The translations under genes and the position numbers were made by a program. The notes under the pieces were generated by a model, which was not told the origin of the DNA, did not search any database, and saw nothing but the letters and a program-made list of their open reading frames with translations. DNA of 64,000 nucleotides from Pagrus major. Taxonomy: Eukaryota; Chordata; Actinopteri; Spariformes; Sparidae. This document shows positions 40,901 to 50,979 of this stretch, in pieces. The stretch spans positions 7,440,446 through 7,504,445 of the forward strand of contig NC_133234.1 of assembly GCF_040436345.1 (NCBI RefSeq). The letters run 5' to 3'. Positions within the stretch are counted from its first letter, which is position 1; each line of letters begins with the position of its first letter.

Positions 40901-43900
40901 AGTATATCTGCATCTGCTCAGCCTTTAGTATAACTATGGACCCAGCGGAGCTAACAGTGCAGCAGAAAGGCTGCTCTGACTGCTGGACTTATAAAGTTAA
41001 TAACACAGCAGGGAGCACACACTCTAATTTAATTATCCACATAAAGGAATGCAAGCTTTCAAATTAATAAATTCATTAATGAATGCCGTTAATTTTTTAA
41101 AATGAAAAGGTTGCAGTTCGTTTATCTTAATATCCCGTTGTGTCGCATATTGTATTTCAGCAGTATAAGGACACCCCTATTGTGGCACCATACTGGAACA
41201 AAGTCCAAAATCAATTCTGAATCGAATCGGACACCCAAGAATCGGAATCGAATCGTGACATTGCTAAAGATTCACACACTAATTCAAATTATCTATATCA
41301 TAATATCCAATACTACATTGCTCTGGCAACATAAGCTTCTCTACTGCCATATAACTTGAGAAGCAAATTTGATCGAACCTGAAACAATAGAACACAGATT
41401 ATCATTATGTTCATACAAAGAGACATACAGTACATGTCTGTGTGTCTGTACATAAACACACCCAGGCCGCAATTAACTATTATTTTCACTATTGCTTAAT
41501 CTGACAACTGTCTTTATTAATTAATAATATTATCAATAAAATGTCAGAAAGCAGTGAAAAATGCCCACTGTAACTTGTTTTTCAGTTCAACATGTATGAA
41601 CCTGTGCCACATGGTCGTGGATGCCTCCCAGTGCCATCATTCGGAGTGTGTGCAGGGTCATCTGAAGAGCCTCCATTCCTTCTGAGGTGGAGCGATTCAC
41701 ACACCAGTAAGACATGAGGAACATCAGATTCACTATGGACAAAAGAAAAGAGGGAGAGAAGGATAAATAAATAGAATCAGATAAAAGGTATTGAGTCACT
41801 GGTTCACCACGGTTCTTGCTGAGTCTACCTGGTGTCGGGAACTTGGGAGCATCTCTGAAGCCACCATACTCTTCTTCGTAGGAATGTGCCAGCTGCTGGA
41901 AGCAGCGATTAGCAACGTCCGGAGCCAGCGGAGGACTCTCTCCTGGGTTTGCAGAGACGGCTGTGCCTTTCTTTAGAGCTTCAAGGATCCTCTCGCCATT
42001 GGACTCCAAAGCAGGACGGTTATTCTGCCACTGAGGAGCATAAGTCATGCTTGTCATATGGAGGGATGAAAAAGAATGCACAAGGCTGAGAACAATCTAC
42101 GTAACTACCACGTTAGCTGAAAATCTTATCTCATCATATACAAGCACCAAGTTGCTGATGACTTGATCTGATTAAATTTGTCCTCTTATATCAGTGGCGA
42201 TGATGGGGCTTCACAATAGCAGCAATTATATATGTCATGCAATTTCCTGTTTAACAGGGCTGAACACATGGGGGGAAAGAGGTCCTGTTCTACCTGGTCC
42301 ATGATTCTGGTGAGAACTGTTTTGAGCCCAGGTCTTCTTCCATGGTCTCTGGGAGGGAAGTAGGTGCCTCCAATGAAAGGTCGAAGGTCAGGGGTCAACC
42401 ACACACTCATGGGCCAACCTCCACCTCCACTTGTTGCCTGCAGACGTTAGCACACAACAGTGATGAGAAAGTATCAGTAGAGAAAAATGTAAAAGAGGCC
42501 TCTGAGAGAAATCCTAAATCCGAGCATACCTGTACAAAGGTCATGTAGACCTTATCCACATCAGGTCTCTCTTCTCGGTCTAACTTGATGCAGACAAAGT
42601 TGTCACTCATGATTTTGCCAATTTCCTCATCCTCGAAAGACTCCCTCTCCATAACATGGCACCAATGGCATGTTGAGTAGCCCACTGACGTTCAGAAAAG
42701 GAGAGAGATTTACATAAAGCATTCCAGTATGATATGCATTTTAATATAAGGTGTGAGAGGGGCTTCTGACCTGATAAAAAGATCGGCTTGTCTTCATTCT
42801 TTGCTTTGTCAAAAGCCTCTTTTCCCCATGGATACCTGAGACGAACATGATGTTAGTTTATACGACGTATCAGCTCTCAGGATTGTGTGCCGATCTGCAG
42901 TTTAAATGCACTCACCAGTCAACAGGGTTGTGTGCATGCTGTAGCAGGTAGGGCGACCTCTCATTGGCTAACCTGTTGGTGTGTTTGGGAGGGGAGGATG
43001 ATGGCCCTTCACCCCCTGATGCCATGCTCATGAAGACAGATGAACTGGGCACACATACATGTTGACAATTTTAGTCACTGACTGTTGGAGTCTAAAATCT
43101 AAAATAAAGGGAATTATCCATCCCCCTGATGGCTATATCATAAAGCTTGATTAATGGTAGACATACCTGTCACTGACTGACATTCTGAGTAAATTTGATC
43201 GCAGAGAAAGAACATCTATCCAGGAAGTCTGCGCACTAAGTTATTGCCAAACAGATATTTTGTATGACCGATTCTGGTTTGTCATAGCAGGAAAAGTACA
43301 GGTGTGATTCATGTTACAAATAGCTGCACTCCATTTAGGTGTTTCAATAGCTGGGAGGAAACATGTTTGCTAACTGGACAGGTGACTAAATTTCAGCCAT
43401 CACTATGTAACGTTGCATCACCTGTGCTTTTTCTGCCATGTCATGCCAAACTGCCTTGTCAAAAATAACAGCATGGAGCCAAACTAACTGTCCACTTTAC
43501 ATTTGACTGCCTGAATTTGTATTAACCGACATCTATGCTATGAAAATGAGATGTTATCACGCCTCCAGCTAGCTGAGACTGAAGAAGCGTGTTCAGCAGC
43601 TCCCTACTACAGCCACTGTAATGTTAGCTAATCGACAGACATGCCGAATTGCATTTGAATGTTGGCCAATTTCTTGCGACGTTGCTTATAAACGAAGGTT
43701 TATGCCCCAGAAAACACGACTGAACGCAGGTTCCGATATATAAGACTTTTTCCTAAAATTCGGCCATAATTGCTGGCCCATGGACACATGCGTATTTCAC
43801 TATATACACGTTACCCAAATGCACTTAGCTAGCTGTAACCGTTAGCAGAGGGTGGTGGTGAAATGAACAACCACTTCGAAAAGCTGACAAATTGTTAGAA

Positions 43901-44437
43901 ATTCGTGCCGCTTCGTGCTTATGTATTTACGCCGAATTAAAATACGACGCCTTTGGACCTCGGTCAAATGTCTTTACTCAAGGGACATATCTCCTGACTA
44001 AAGCCAATATGAGGAACATATTTATTTGCAAGGTTTTGTAATGAAGTTTCGCTCAACCCCTCTAATCGTCCAAAATCATGTCCACAATCATCACAGCGGC
44101 TCCCATGCAATAAGCATCATGGCTTACCCACGTTTGACTTCCCATACATGTCCTCAATGAATTAATGTCCGCTGCAACTTGTCAAAACACAAAATCTAGC
44201 GTTAGCATTAGCAACCCATTAGCCGTGTTGGCTTTACCTGAGGTAGTAGGCCGGCTGGTGATGGTGGAGGAGCTGTAACCTGTGTGTTGGTGGGTGGGGA
44301 GTTCGTCTGAAACACCTAATGTCACCCCCTGAGTTCTGATGGTGACTGTCCGCTGCCAAAAAAGCCGCAGTCAACAGGCGTGCAGGCTCCACACGGCTAT
44401 TTTTGGACGTCGACTGACGCAATGCTAGTCTTAACAT
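16765..44437 (-). CDS. spata20: SPATA20 (spermatogenesis-associated protein 20), last exon not found
   Basis: Fifteen minus-strand exons join in frame for 757 codons: 44437-44238, 43044-42916, 42835-42771, 42684-42530, 42437-42294, 42030-41829, 41732-41602, 40396-40292, 39809-39735, 38334-38122, 37786-37594, 35826-35658, 26963-26755, 19749-19550, 16845-16765. All have AG/GT borders. The product matches the SPATA20/YyaL (DUF255) family. An N-terminal thioredoxin-like domain is marked by [19 protein letters not shown] and the CHWC motif in exon 4. The rest is an alpha/alpha-barrel region ([54 protein letters not shown]). Exon 1 is Arg/Ser-rich with no early acidic residues, like a mitochondrial targeting peptide. 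A second Met early in exon 2 could give a form without it. The known family suggests a redox or sugar-processing role in sperm, but the activity is unproven. About 55-60 C-terminal residues are missing and probably lie outside the window. Confidence 0.95.
16846..19549 (-). other. spata20 intron 14
   Basis: Bounded by the donor after CTGAAACAG (19,550) and the acceptor before ATCGTGATC (16,845). The acceptor has a run of about 14 T on the minus strand as its polypyrimidine tract. I see no exon inside. It holds the dispersed repeats described at 18,540-19,040 and an AT-rich remainder without recognisable content. Confidence 0.85.
18540..19040 (+). repeat. Dispersed fish repeat with LINE-like 3' tail
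   Basis: The stretch contains, in order, 'gatccggataaagggacgga', 'agatagggcatttttgga', 'aaaaaaatcagacatattta', 'ttgggccttggcggaggtat' and a tail 'tgtatgtgacaataaaactt'. I recognise these blocks, in this order, from a widespread teleost interspersed repeat. The tail resembles non-LTR element 3' ends. There is no open frame. Whether it is one element or two abutting elements is unclear. Confidence 0.5.
19754..19785. repeat. (CA)n tract acting as the polypyrimidine region of a 3' splice site
   Basis: About 16 CA units on the plus strand. In spata20 sense they read (TG)16 followed by TCTCAG and then exon 14. The acceptor therefore has a TG repeat where a pyrimidine tract is normally found. Confidence 0.9.
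20302..20370. repeat. (GA)n microsatellite
   Basis: About 65 bp of AG repeats following a short TG run. Confidence 0.96.
20621..20697. repeat. (CA)n microsatellite
   Basis: About 75 bp of pure CA. A short segment just before it ('gagccccatggcaaggagg', 20,599-20,617) recurs in near-identical form at 20,772-20,789. Confidence 0.96.
23290..24170 (+). repeat. Perciform-type dispersed repeat, with a second element nested in it
   Basis: The first part holds 'catgctaacatgttcacaat', 'tgctgttgatgtttagcaga' and 'tatttggtcacaaaac'. The last part holds 'tttcatagcaatccat' and 'tttcagtctggatcaaagtg'. These are segments of one common non-coding fish repeat. The middle (about 23,575-24,010) begins and ends with 'gccgatcactg' and 'ggacgatcagtc' type sequence and looks like a separate insertion. 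Boundaries are approximate. Confidence 0.45.
24895..25270 (+). repeat. Second copy of the perciform-type dispersed repeat
   Basis: It contains 'cagccactttggtcctgatg', 'tggctggattgccatgatat', 'atggtctccaggcaatctct' and 'caccatgaggttgaattgtt'. This is the same family as at 23,290-24,170 and 47,280-47,640. It is non-coding and degraded. Confidence 0.45.
25326..25977 (+). mobile_element. 5'-truncated L2/CR1-clade LINE, 3' end
   Basis: The frame from 25,329 encodes the C-terminal end of a non-LTR reverse transcriptase protein, with [36 protein letters not shown] and 'HWLAVPHWI'. It loses frame after the HWL motif and resumes near the end as a SLPKPI-type segment, so it carries frameshifts and an internal deletion. 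It ends in an untranslated tail with 'aaaagtgctatacaaataaa' and an ATT repeat (25,932-25,977), typical of this clade. It is dead on arrival: no endonuclease domain and no RT catalytic motif remain. It lies in spata20 intron 13, antisense to the gene. Confidence 0.85.
26347..26514. repeat. Foldback element with ~60-bp inverted arms
   Basis: The left arm (26,347-26,406) and right arm (26,453-26,514) are imperfect reverse complements. They share 'ggtttggccactatgt', 'ggcttcaaagcc' and 'cctggaggctta'. A 46-bp loop separates them. It has no coding potential. It is probably a palindromic MITE in spata20 intron 13. Confidence 0.65.
28306..28494 (+). repeat. 27-bp minisatellite, seven copies
   Basis: The unit GGTTTAGGCAAGAAAACTAC plus TTGGTTA (27 bp) repeats exactly seven times. 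Copies 5 and 7 share an A-to-C change (AAGACAAC), and copy 6 has GGTTTGGG. Because 27 is divisible by three, all frames stay open and give a false repeat protein. The flank down to about 28,740 ('aaaagatcgtggtttatgtc', 'cacgggacacca') resembles a dispersed fish repeat that often carries this unit. Confidence 0.95.
33165..33285 (+). repeat. Weak copy of a dispersed fish repeat
   Basis: The sequence 'tgaacttcaaaatggccctt ... ttatacagtcaatgg' resembles a common teleost repeat that ends in a 'tatacagtctatgg'-type motif. It is degenerate and the boundaries are uncertain. Confidence 0.35.
34818..35039 (-). other. Small open frame with a signal-peptide-like start, unrecognised
   Basis: A 73-codon minus-strand frame begins with a hydrophobic stretch ([14 protein letters not shown]) followed by RAFPC, which looks like a signal peptide and cleavage site. 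The rest has one more Cys, basic pairs and a second hydrophobic patch near the C-terminus. I recognise no family. It is nested in spata20 intron 12 on the same strand and can be extended upstream in frame to 35,159. With no splice or homology support it may be chance or transposon debris. Confidence 0.15.
35827..37593 (-). other. spata20 intron 11
   Basis: A 1.8-kb intron between donor GGAATG|GTAAAG (37,594) and acceptor CCCGCAG (35,827). It carries a TIR element at 37,227-37,544. I see nothing else recognisable. Confidence 0.85.
37227..37544. mobile_element. Non-autonomous DNA transposon (MITE), ~318 bp
   Basis: The left end CAACCCTGATTCCAAAAAAG and the right end, reverse complemented TACAACCATGATTCCAAAAA, form terminal inverted repeats of about 20 bp. 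The interior contains 'ccacctgttaccaattaact' and 'tgtggaatgttccaaacagg', which I recognise from a common fish DNA transposon family. There is no coding capacity. It sits in spata20 intron 11. Confidence 0.75.
38335..39734 (-). other. spata20 intron 9
   Basis: A 1.4-kb intron between exon 9 and exon 10. It holds a short CA-rich patch near 39,680-39,705 and a 14-bp tandem duplication near 38,435-38,460 (acagggtgtactg repeated). I see no exon or clear transposon. Confidence 0.8.
40460..41280 (+). mobile_element. Degraded hAT-like element with BED zinc-finger remnant
   Basis: The left end has 'gggggtgggtaaaaaaaatt' followed by repeated 'attgattcac' motifs. The right end has 'ttctgaatcgaatcgg' and 'gaatcgtgaca'. 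This kind of border is one I associate with fish hAT elements. The interior around 40,970-41,050 reads in one frame as CSDCWTYKV, then GSTHSNLI, then HIKEC, a BED-type zinc-finger pattern. No transposase catalytic domain is left. It lies in spata20 intron 7. Confidence 0.5.
43045..44237 (-). other. spata20 intron 1
   Basis: A 1.2-kb intron between CTCAG|GTAAAG (44,238) and TGCCCAG (43,045). It is AT-rich with several 'gctagctag' and 'gttagcatta' motifs. I see no exon or element. Confidence 0.85.
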
Positions 44438-44538
44438 CGTAATCCACCAAGTGTGCTCCTAAGTAAGTTTAGCAAGCTAACGTTGGCTACTTTGTTGACA
44501 CACAGACCAGCCAAAACTTCCAGGCATGAGGTGAGCAT

Positions 44539-44544
44539 TTTATT
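44539..44544 (-). terminator. plcxd1 polyadenylation signal
   Basis: AATAAA on the minus strand, 200 bp past the plcxd1 stop codon and only about 102 bp before the spata20 start codon. Confidence 0.7.
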
Positions 44545-44744
44545 GCAATACCACGGTTTGACACATGATGGCGTGCCAACAGACCAGGAACACTCATAAA
44601 CAATCCCAGTGTGTCCTGTGTTGGTTCTTGCAATAATACATCATTGGTTAGTTAGAGAGCAAGAGAGTGAATTTGTTAAAAAAAAAAAAAAAGAGTGAAT
44701 CATTCCAAGAAACAAACAAAACGAGACATGTTTCCTCTATGCTT

Positions 44745-47700
44745 TCACACGCGTTTCGAAATATTGAGCTCGACGACCATCGAGACGAAGCCACCTCGAG
44801 TCGCCAAGTCCGAGGCGATGATGTTCATGGGTGTTTTGCCCGCCTGCTCTTTCACCCACTGCAGCAGGCGAGGCAGGCTCCTCCGTATGACGTTGGGAAA
44901 GTTGTCACAAAGTCGAAGGATGTACATGAGTATCTTGACATTGTCGGGCAGCGTCAGGTTCAAGCCACAGACGAAGAACTCTGCAGGTCATTGAGGGGCA
45001 AATTAAAGCTCAGACATCATTTCACACAACAGGATATAATTTTCAAAGGGCTCTGTTCTTGAATTTGCACAGTAATATAGACATTGTCAACCTAGGTCCT
45101 GTTTACAACATACTCAACTCATTGAGCTGCAGATACAGAGGAAACTCACGTTTAGAAGGCCTTCCTTTTTCCAACTGCTGACGAAGTTTTGATTCAACTT
45201 TTGTCGAATCCATACTGTTACCGTAGTAATAAATTATTTCAGTCCACATCTCAAGGGGCCGTTTTATTGGGTAATCATACGAAACTATGACGTTTCTGCC
45301 TTGGTCCCAGCACTTCTTCAGGGTGGGGGTTTCCTGTTGTGATACATGATACAAAGAATTTTTTTTGGAAGTGGTATGAAGCCATGTTCTTTTTATTTGA
45401 AAGCCACAGCAGCTTACAGTAAGCAGGCTATCTTAATATATTTGACTTATTCATCTTAATTAAATAAAAGTTTATACTTTACCCCTCTGAGGAAGAGTTT
45501 GGGTCCAAACAAGGTCTTGATGAAGTTGATGAGATGGTTGTGGAGGTGCTGGTCATTCTTTTTATCAAAGCCTTTGAAGTGGGATAAAGCCAGAATGAGG
45601 ATCTCTCTGGGGTGACTCTCTGCCCAGTCATGTACGACCCTGAGAACAGTCTGATCACAATGGCAGAACAGAAGCTCTTAATAAAAGTACATGCACATTT
45701 TCATGTGGTTGTTCTCATTTATTAGAGAAACACCTTCACATCAGTCAATCATTTGGATTGTGGTTCATAATAAAAAATGATAAATAAATGTAACAAAGTA
45801 CTTTTACCGCTCCATGGCACTGGTTACAAGAGGAGTATTTCAACTGACTGATCAAACTCTAGCATGTTCAGGGACGTAGCCACATTTTTAGAATTACTGA
45901 GGTCATGAGTTCATGACCCCCAACCTCTCTGACATTAATATTTAAGCCTCTAAATTGTAAGTTAATGTTATTTAAAAGTATCTGTTCAGACATTAGTGAC
46001 TTTATTTTTGATAGTAGACTATAAATGGGACAGGAAATGGCAGGAGATCGAGGGAGATATGATATGCAGTGAAGGTTTACAGCCAAGTCGGCAACCTAAA
46101 CCAGAAGGTCACCAGACAGCCTTTCAGTCTACAAAATCTAAATTTGTCATATTCTATTTAATCAGTGGAGTGTTATACACAGTTATACATTTATAATCTC
46201 TGTAAATTATAAAGTCATTTGTGTATTTATTCACATATTTATTGGCATAAAAGTGGTCAAATATAAACAGGGCTGGATTACTACATGGATAGATCACACT
46301 AGACCCTAGGTCTGAGATTCTTTTAGATGTTTAGGATATTTTAAAATGTATGTTACAAATGATTTAATTATTATTTAGGGCAGTTGATGATGTTTTCTCC
46401 TTTGTCTGCGCCCCCTACTAGCAAGGAGACCTTAGGCATGTGCTTAGAATACCTGTCTAGATCCTGCCCACAATATAGAATCCAGAAGTGCTGATTGCCT
46501 GTAGACTAAAAATTCCTGATACCACTGGTGACCAATGTTCTGCAAGGTTGGTTTAATCCTGCTATATAATATTATTAATCGATGTATACATAATTAAAAG
46601 AGGCTCTGCTCTTATGGTTTACGTATATGACATTTCAATCTTTACCTCCACATCAGTGTGTGTGTACAGCCCATGATGAAAGTAAAGCCTTGTGGGGTCA
46701 GTGTCATTCCGCTTTTTAGCAATCCTCAGGTCAAAGTAGCGAACTCCTGCATCCAGCTGCTGTGTGATGGTCTCCTCCTGCATTACAAGCCACTACAACA
46801 GTCAAAGACATCTTTTATGCACAAGAACATTCATTACTGACTGAAGTTTTAAACACCATTTACCTGAGTGAGCGCCCATTTGCGCACTATTTTACGTGCA
46901 CAATAAATCTTGCTTAATCTTTTCAGTCTTTCAGGCTCTATTATAGGGGAGTTGATGTCCAAGTCATAACTCATTGAGTCATGGCTACCTAGGAATTACA
47001 AAACACACACAGAAACACAAACAACAAGTGTTATAGAATTGTTAAGAAACTTGCTTTTCAGGGAAAACCATACATCTCCAAATTTGACGATTTCGTATTT
47101 TTAGCCATGCTAACACCATGGCTTTATGGATGTCATCAATCTGTCTATTGATGGGTTGGTCAGTTCACTACATTAGTCAAGTCTGAAATGTCCTCACAAC
47201 CAGGCGTATCAGATGGGCAGCCATACAATTTGTGCCAGGGATCCATGATGCCTTACTGTCCTTTCTAGTGCAATCAGCAGGTCAGAGTTTTCACTAAATT
47301 AAGGATGATATCTCGACATGTGCTTGATATATTGTAACTAACTTTTATACATACATTCATGGAGCCCAGAGGATGAATCCTAATTACTTTGCTAATGTAC
47401 TGACTTTTCCTTTTGTGCCACCATGAGGTTGACATTTGTGGCTTTAAGTGAATTATCTTCATGAGCTATTGGATGGATAACCATGAAATTTGGTGCAGAC
47501 ACTCATCTTTCCTCCCAATTGAATATTTTTGGGTTTCCCCCTTCCATCTATCCAGCTCCATCATTATGTCAACATTTTAATTTGTCCATACCATAATTTC
47601 TGACTAAATACCTGCAAAATGAATGACATTCCCATGAGCCTTAACTTTATTTTATGTTTAGAGCTAGTTAGCAAATACTACCAACTCAAGACACTCAACT

Positions 47701-49275
47701 ACACTCAACAAAAATATGAAAGCAGTACTTTTTTTTATCCCAATTTTCATGAGTTTAAGTGAAAGACCTCAGACTTTTTTGTCTTCTCTTTTACCAATGT
47801 AATCCATCCACCTGATTGGTGTGGTATATTAAGATGCTGATTAAACAGCATGATTGGTGTGCCTTGGGCAGCTATCAATAAAAGGCCACTTTAAACTGTG
47901 CATTTTTAATCACACAACACAATGCCACAGATGTCGCAAGTTCTGCACTAGGCATGCTAACTGCAGGAATATCCATCAGAGCTCTTGTAATTTCCAATAA
48001 TTTTGCAGTACATCCAACTTGCCCTCATAACCGCAAACCACTTCTAACGAGACCAGCTCAAGCATCTGAAACCAGTCCCCAGGACAGCGGATGTAACACT
48101 CGGTTTGCACAACCAAATAATTTCTACACAATCTGTCAGAAAGCATCTCGAGAAAGCTATTCTGTATGCCCATTGTCCTAACCAGGGTCTTGAACTGACT
48201 GCAGTTTGTCATCATAACCAACTAGGCTGGGCAAATGCTCATCTTGGATGGCATCTGGCACTTTAGAGAAGTGTTCTCCTAACAGCTTAATCCTGGTTTT
48301 AATGTACTTGACAGATGACAGACAGCGAGGATGCTGTTGTGTGGGTGACTGGTTTGCGAATGTCAGCGTGTGAACAGAGTATCCATGGTGGCGGTGCCGT
48401 TTTAGTATTGCCGGGCATAAGCTACAGACAAAACACAGTGCATTTTATTGATTTGAATGCACAGAGATGCTGTGATGATGCCATGCCAGTTCTTGCATGG
48501 ACTCCATACTCACCAGACATGTCACTCATAGAGCATGTTAGGGTGCTCTGGACTGGCCTGTATGACAGTGTGTTCAAGCCCCTGCCAATATCAAGAAACT
48601 TCACACAGTCACTGAAGAGGAGTGAACCAACATTCCACAGGACATAATCAACAACCTGATCAACTCTATGCAAAGGAGATGTGACACACTGCATTAGGCA
48701 AGTGGTGGCAAAACCAGATAGACTGGTTTTCTGCAAAAATGAACAACCTCAGCCATAGTCGTGTGAAGTCTATTAAGTGAGTGCTTAAAGAATGTCTTTT
48801 TTCAAGATACTTATTAGAGTGGCCTTTTATTTTAATCAGCCCAAGATACACCTGTGTAATAATTGGCTTTTTGTTAGCATCTTGATATGCCACACCTGTA
48901 ATGTGGACAAATTATCCTGGCAGTTGTTTAAAACGGTGAAAAATGGTAAAAAAGTGTCAGATGGTGAACATGGTACACATTATACCTGCTTACCTTTAGC
49001 ATGTTAGCATTGTGATTGTGAGCCTTTTAGCATAATGACATTAGCATTTCACTCAATGCACAGCTCTGCCTCTCAGAGCAGCTAGTATTTCAATAGACTT
49101 TAAGTCCTGTTCAGCTAAATGAAAAGATAAGACAATGCAGCAGTTTCAGCTTCATACCTGGAATGGCCAGATTAAAGAGAGGAATGTTGTGAAGTTCAGC
49201 TGGTAGTTGGGACATCCAGTCACAGTAGCTTGCTACTTCTCTTCTCTTTTTGCCTTTTGTTGCAGACATTGTCAT
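44745..49275 (-). CDS. plcxd1: PI-PLC X domain-containing protein 1
   Basis: Six minus-strand exons give a complete 320-residue frame: 49275-49158, 46988-46864, 46777-46646, 45650-45483, 45333-45150, 44980-44745. The length is close to vertebrate PLCXD1 (about 323 residues). The start has TAG directly upstream in frame and a second Met two codons on. Domain landmarks are WMSQLP, NLAIPGSHDSMSYDLD with catalytic His42, LDAGVRYFDLRI, FHHGL with the second catalytic His (115/116), ILILALSHF and QFFVCGLNLTLP. Family members are cytosolic phosphoinositide-specific phospholipase C-like proteins without the PH, EF-hand and C2 domains of classical PLCs. A donor at 49,399 and an acceptor near 49,288 suggest a non-coding first exon. 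It is in tandem with spata20, same strand. Intron 1 holds a Tc1 remnant. PLCXD2 or PLCXD3 are less likely on length and C-terminus. Confidence 0.95.
45984..46110 (+). repeat. Degenerate dispersed repeat in plcxd1 intron
   Basis: 'gacaggaaatggcaggagat' followed by 'gatatgcagtgaaggt' resembles the common fish repeat segment also seen at 56,760-56,885. It is weak and non-coding. Confidence 0.35.
47280..47640 (+). repeat. Perciform-type dispersed repeat
   Basis: It contains 'caccatgaggttgacattt', 'gctattggatggataacca' and 'tgaaatttggtgcagacact', blocks of the same family as at 23,290 and 24,895. It lies in plcxd1 intron 1, next to the Tc1 remnant. Confidence 0.45.
47700..48922 (+). mobile_element. 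Degraded Tc1-family transposon
   Basis: The left TIR starts at ACACTCAACAAAAATATGAA, followed by 'ctatcaataaaaggccactt' and 'caatgccacagatgtcgcaa', landmarks of a common fish Tc1 element. Transposase segments remain in broken frames. One has TPYSPDMSLIEHV, matching the third part of the Tc1 DDE catalytic domain (the usual second P of SPIEH is L here). Another is an NNLINSM-type end. Internal deletions remove a large part of the transposase, and the 3' TIR is missing: homology stops near 'ttatcctggcag'. The copy is dead. It sits in plcxd1 intron 1 and is partly duplicated, inverted, at 56,880-57,316. Confidence 0.85.
48925..49130 (+). repeat. Dispersed repeat fragment, also present inverted at 56,521-56,730
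   Basis: The 'catggtacacattatacctg', 'tagcatgttagcattgtga' and 'cagctctgcctctcagag' segment belongs to the perciform-type repeat family. Its reverse complement is found in the spacer of the pepsinogen inverted duplication. Confidence 0.7.
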
Positions 49276-49400
49276 CTAAGATTCTATATGAAACAAATCA
49301 AAGTCAGCTCAGTTTCATAACACAGTAGTTTTAGCTAATAGATCACCATTAAAGAAAGCATAGAAATGAAGGACAGACATTTAGAGGAACGCCACTTACC

Positions 49401-50979
49401 CTGCCAAGATGATTGACAGCCTTCCTTGGGTTCTTTATTACCTCAGATTTGACAGTGCAGACGTGTACAAGGACTGATTTCGTCCTAAACTGTCTTATGC
49501 TGCTCATTTAAAGGCTGCGGTGTTCAGGTAACTATCTTAATAGCACTGTCGTAAGAGACAAAAAAACCTGTACCTGCAGCAGTCAATCAGGTTTTTGTTA
49601 TCAGGAAGTGCACTGTATGAGGAAATCTAAAAACAGAGTTACCTCTCCCTGTAATGTTTAATGGAGGTGATAAGCAGTTATGGTAAAACTTCCTCATGCC
49701 ATCAATGTAGTCATGTAATGTAACCATTTTGTAATGGGATCACACCAGCCATGACTACAAATCTAACACGACACAAGAGAAGCACCCAAAACATCACATA
49801 CGGAGTTAATAAAAAAAACAGAGCCTGCAGACTAGATGATGCTACCACAAACAATTTGTGGTAGTATTATCTAGTCTGCAGGCTCTGTTTTTGTATATTT
49901 CACTTGTGCTTCTGGCCAATGTGTGAAATACCCATCAGCTAGCTTGCTCAAACCATAAAAACCATAAGCTGTAACCTTAAGTGTCCCGTTAGTGGTCCAC
50001 TAGGCCAAGTCTAGATCAAATTCCTACTCAACCATACTGTAGTGAAGTACAGATGAACTGATGGGAGAAATGGCAGGTTGTGCCTTCAAAGGATCAAAGT
50101 AGGATAGTGAAACGAGTCAGTTTGAGGGTTGTGACGCTCCAAAAAATGTATTTGTAACTGTTTTACAGCTGCGTCTTTGGGAAAAAAAGTGTTTTGTGTG
50201 CATCACATGATATTGTATTTACATGGTATGGGCACTACGTCAAATAGATTGCTGAAGAGATTACCTATATTTGCAGGCCAACCTGAAAGTTAGCATTTCC
50301 CTGATTCACTTGACAAAAAAGCCAATGGAATTTTTCAGTTGGCTTTGGATTATTGTCGAATATAAGATACAGCAATAGTTTTTGGAAACGTAATGTAATT
50401 GCCAGAAGGAAGCAGCTAACATTGTGAACTACGAAAGTTTGAGTTGGGATAGTTGGCAAGCAAAGTATGCCTGTAAAGGCAAACCAGTGAGTAGATTAGT
50501 TTCCGTGTTCGATATGATACAGGTTATTGTCAACATTTTTAAGACACATTATGGTTAGAAATTCACAAGTGGGTTATTTAAGAATGTATTTTATGTCATA
50601 GACCAGAACTTGAAATTAAGCTTGTGTTAAACCACAGATCGGCAGTCGTAAGTGCAAAAATCTTAACTAATTTCTGGGTTTTAGGACACATTCCTACAGC
50701 ACTCTTTTGGCATCAAAGCCCAGTGCACTTCATGTGGGCTTTCCCTGCTCAGGCTGTTGGACCTGACCGATCAGAGTAGACTAGGCTTTTTGAGAAGGGG
50801 GCCTCAGAGAGACAGGAGCTAAAATGGAGTGTTTCAGAAACAGGGTGAAAAGCAGTGCTGCAGCATTGTACAGTATATGAAAAATAATATGTTATTCAAC
50901 ATTAAAGCATTTCAACCTATTCTTGTAGACTCCCAAAATCTATGAACCTGGGGATGAGCATATATACTGTTCCTCACAG
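49401..50979. other. 5' flank of plcxd1, up to the pepsinogen duplication
   Basis: It includes the presumed plcxd1 promoter and non-coding exon (just above 49,400), a strong palindrome at 49,811-49,895 and otherwise AT-rich DNA. No coding exon is visible. This stretch is not repeated in the right arm, so it marks the outside of the inverted duplication. Confidence 0.6.
49811..49895. repeat. ~38-bp-arm palindrome (hairpin or short MITE)
   Basis: ACAGAGCCTGCAGACTAGAT followed by gatgctaccacaaa is mirrored, after only a few bases, by tttgtggtagtattat and then CTAGTCTGCAGGCTCTGT. The arms of about 38 bp differ at only about two positions. There is no coding content. Confidence 0.85.

Noticed and set aside
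48315-48647. A 110-codon frame as a gene
   Set aside because: It contains degraded Tc1 transposase (SPDMSLIEHV motif) with deletions, within a recognisable Tc1 element.
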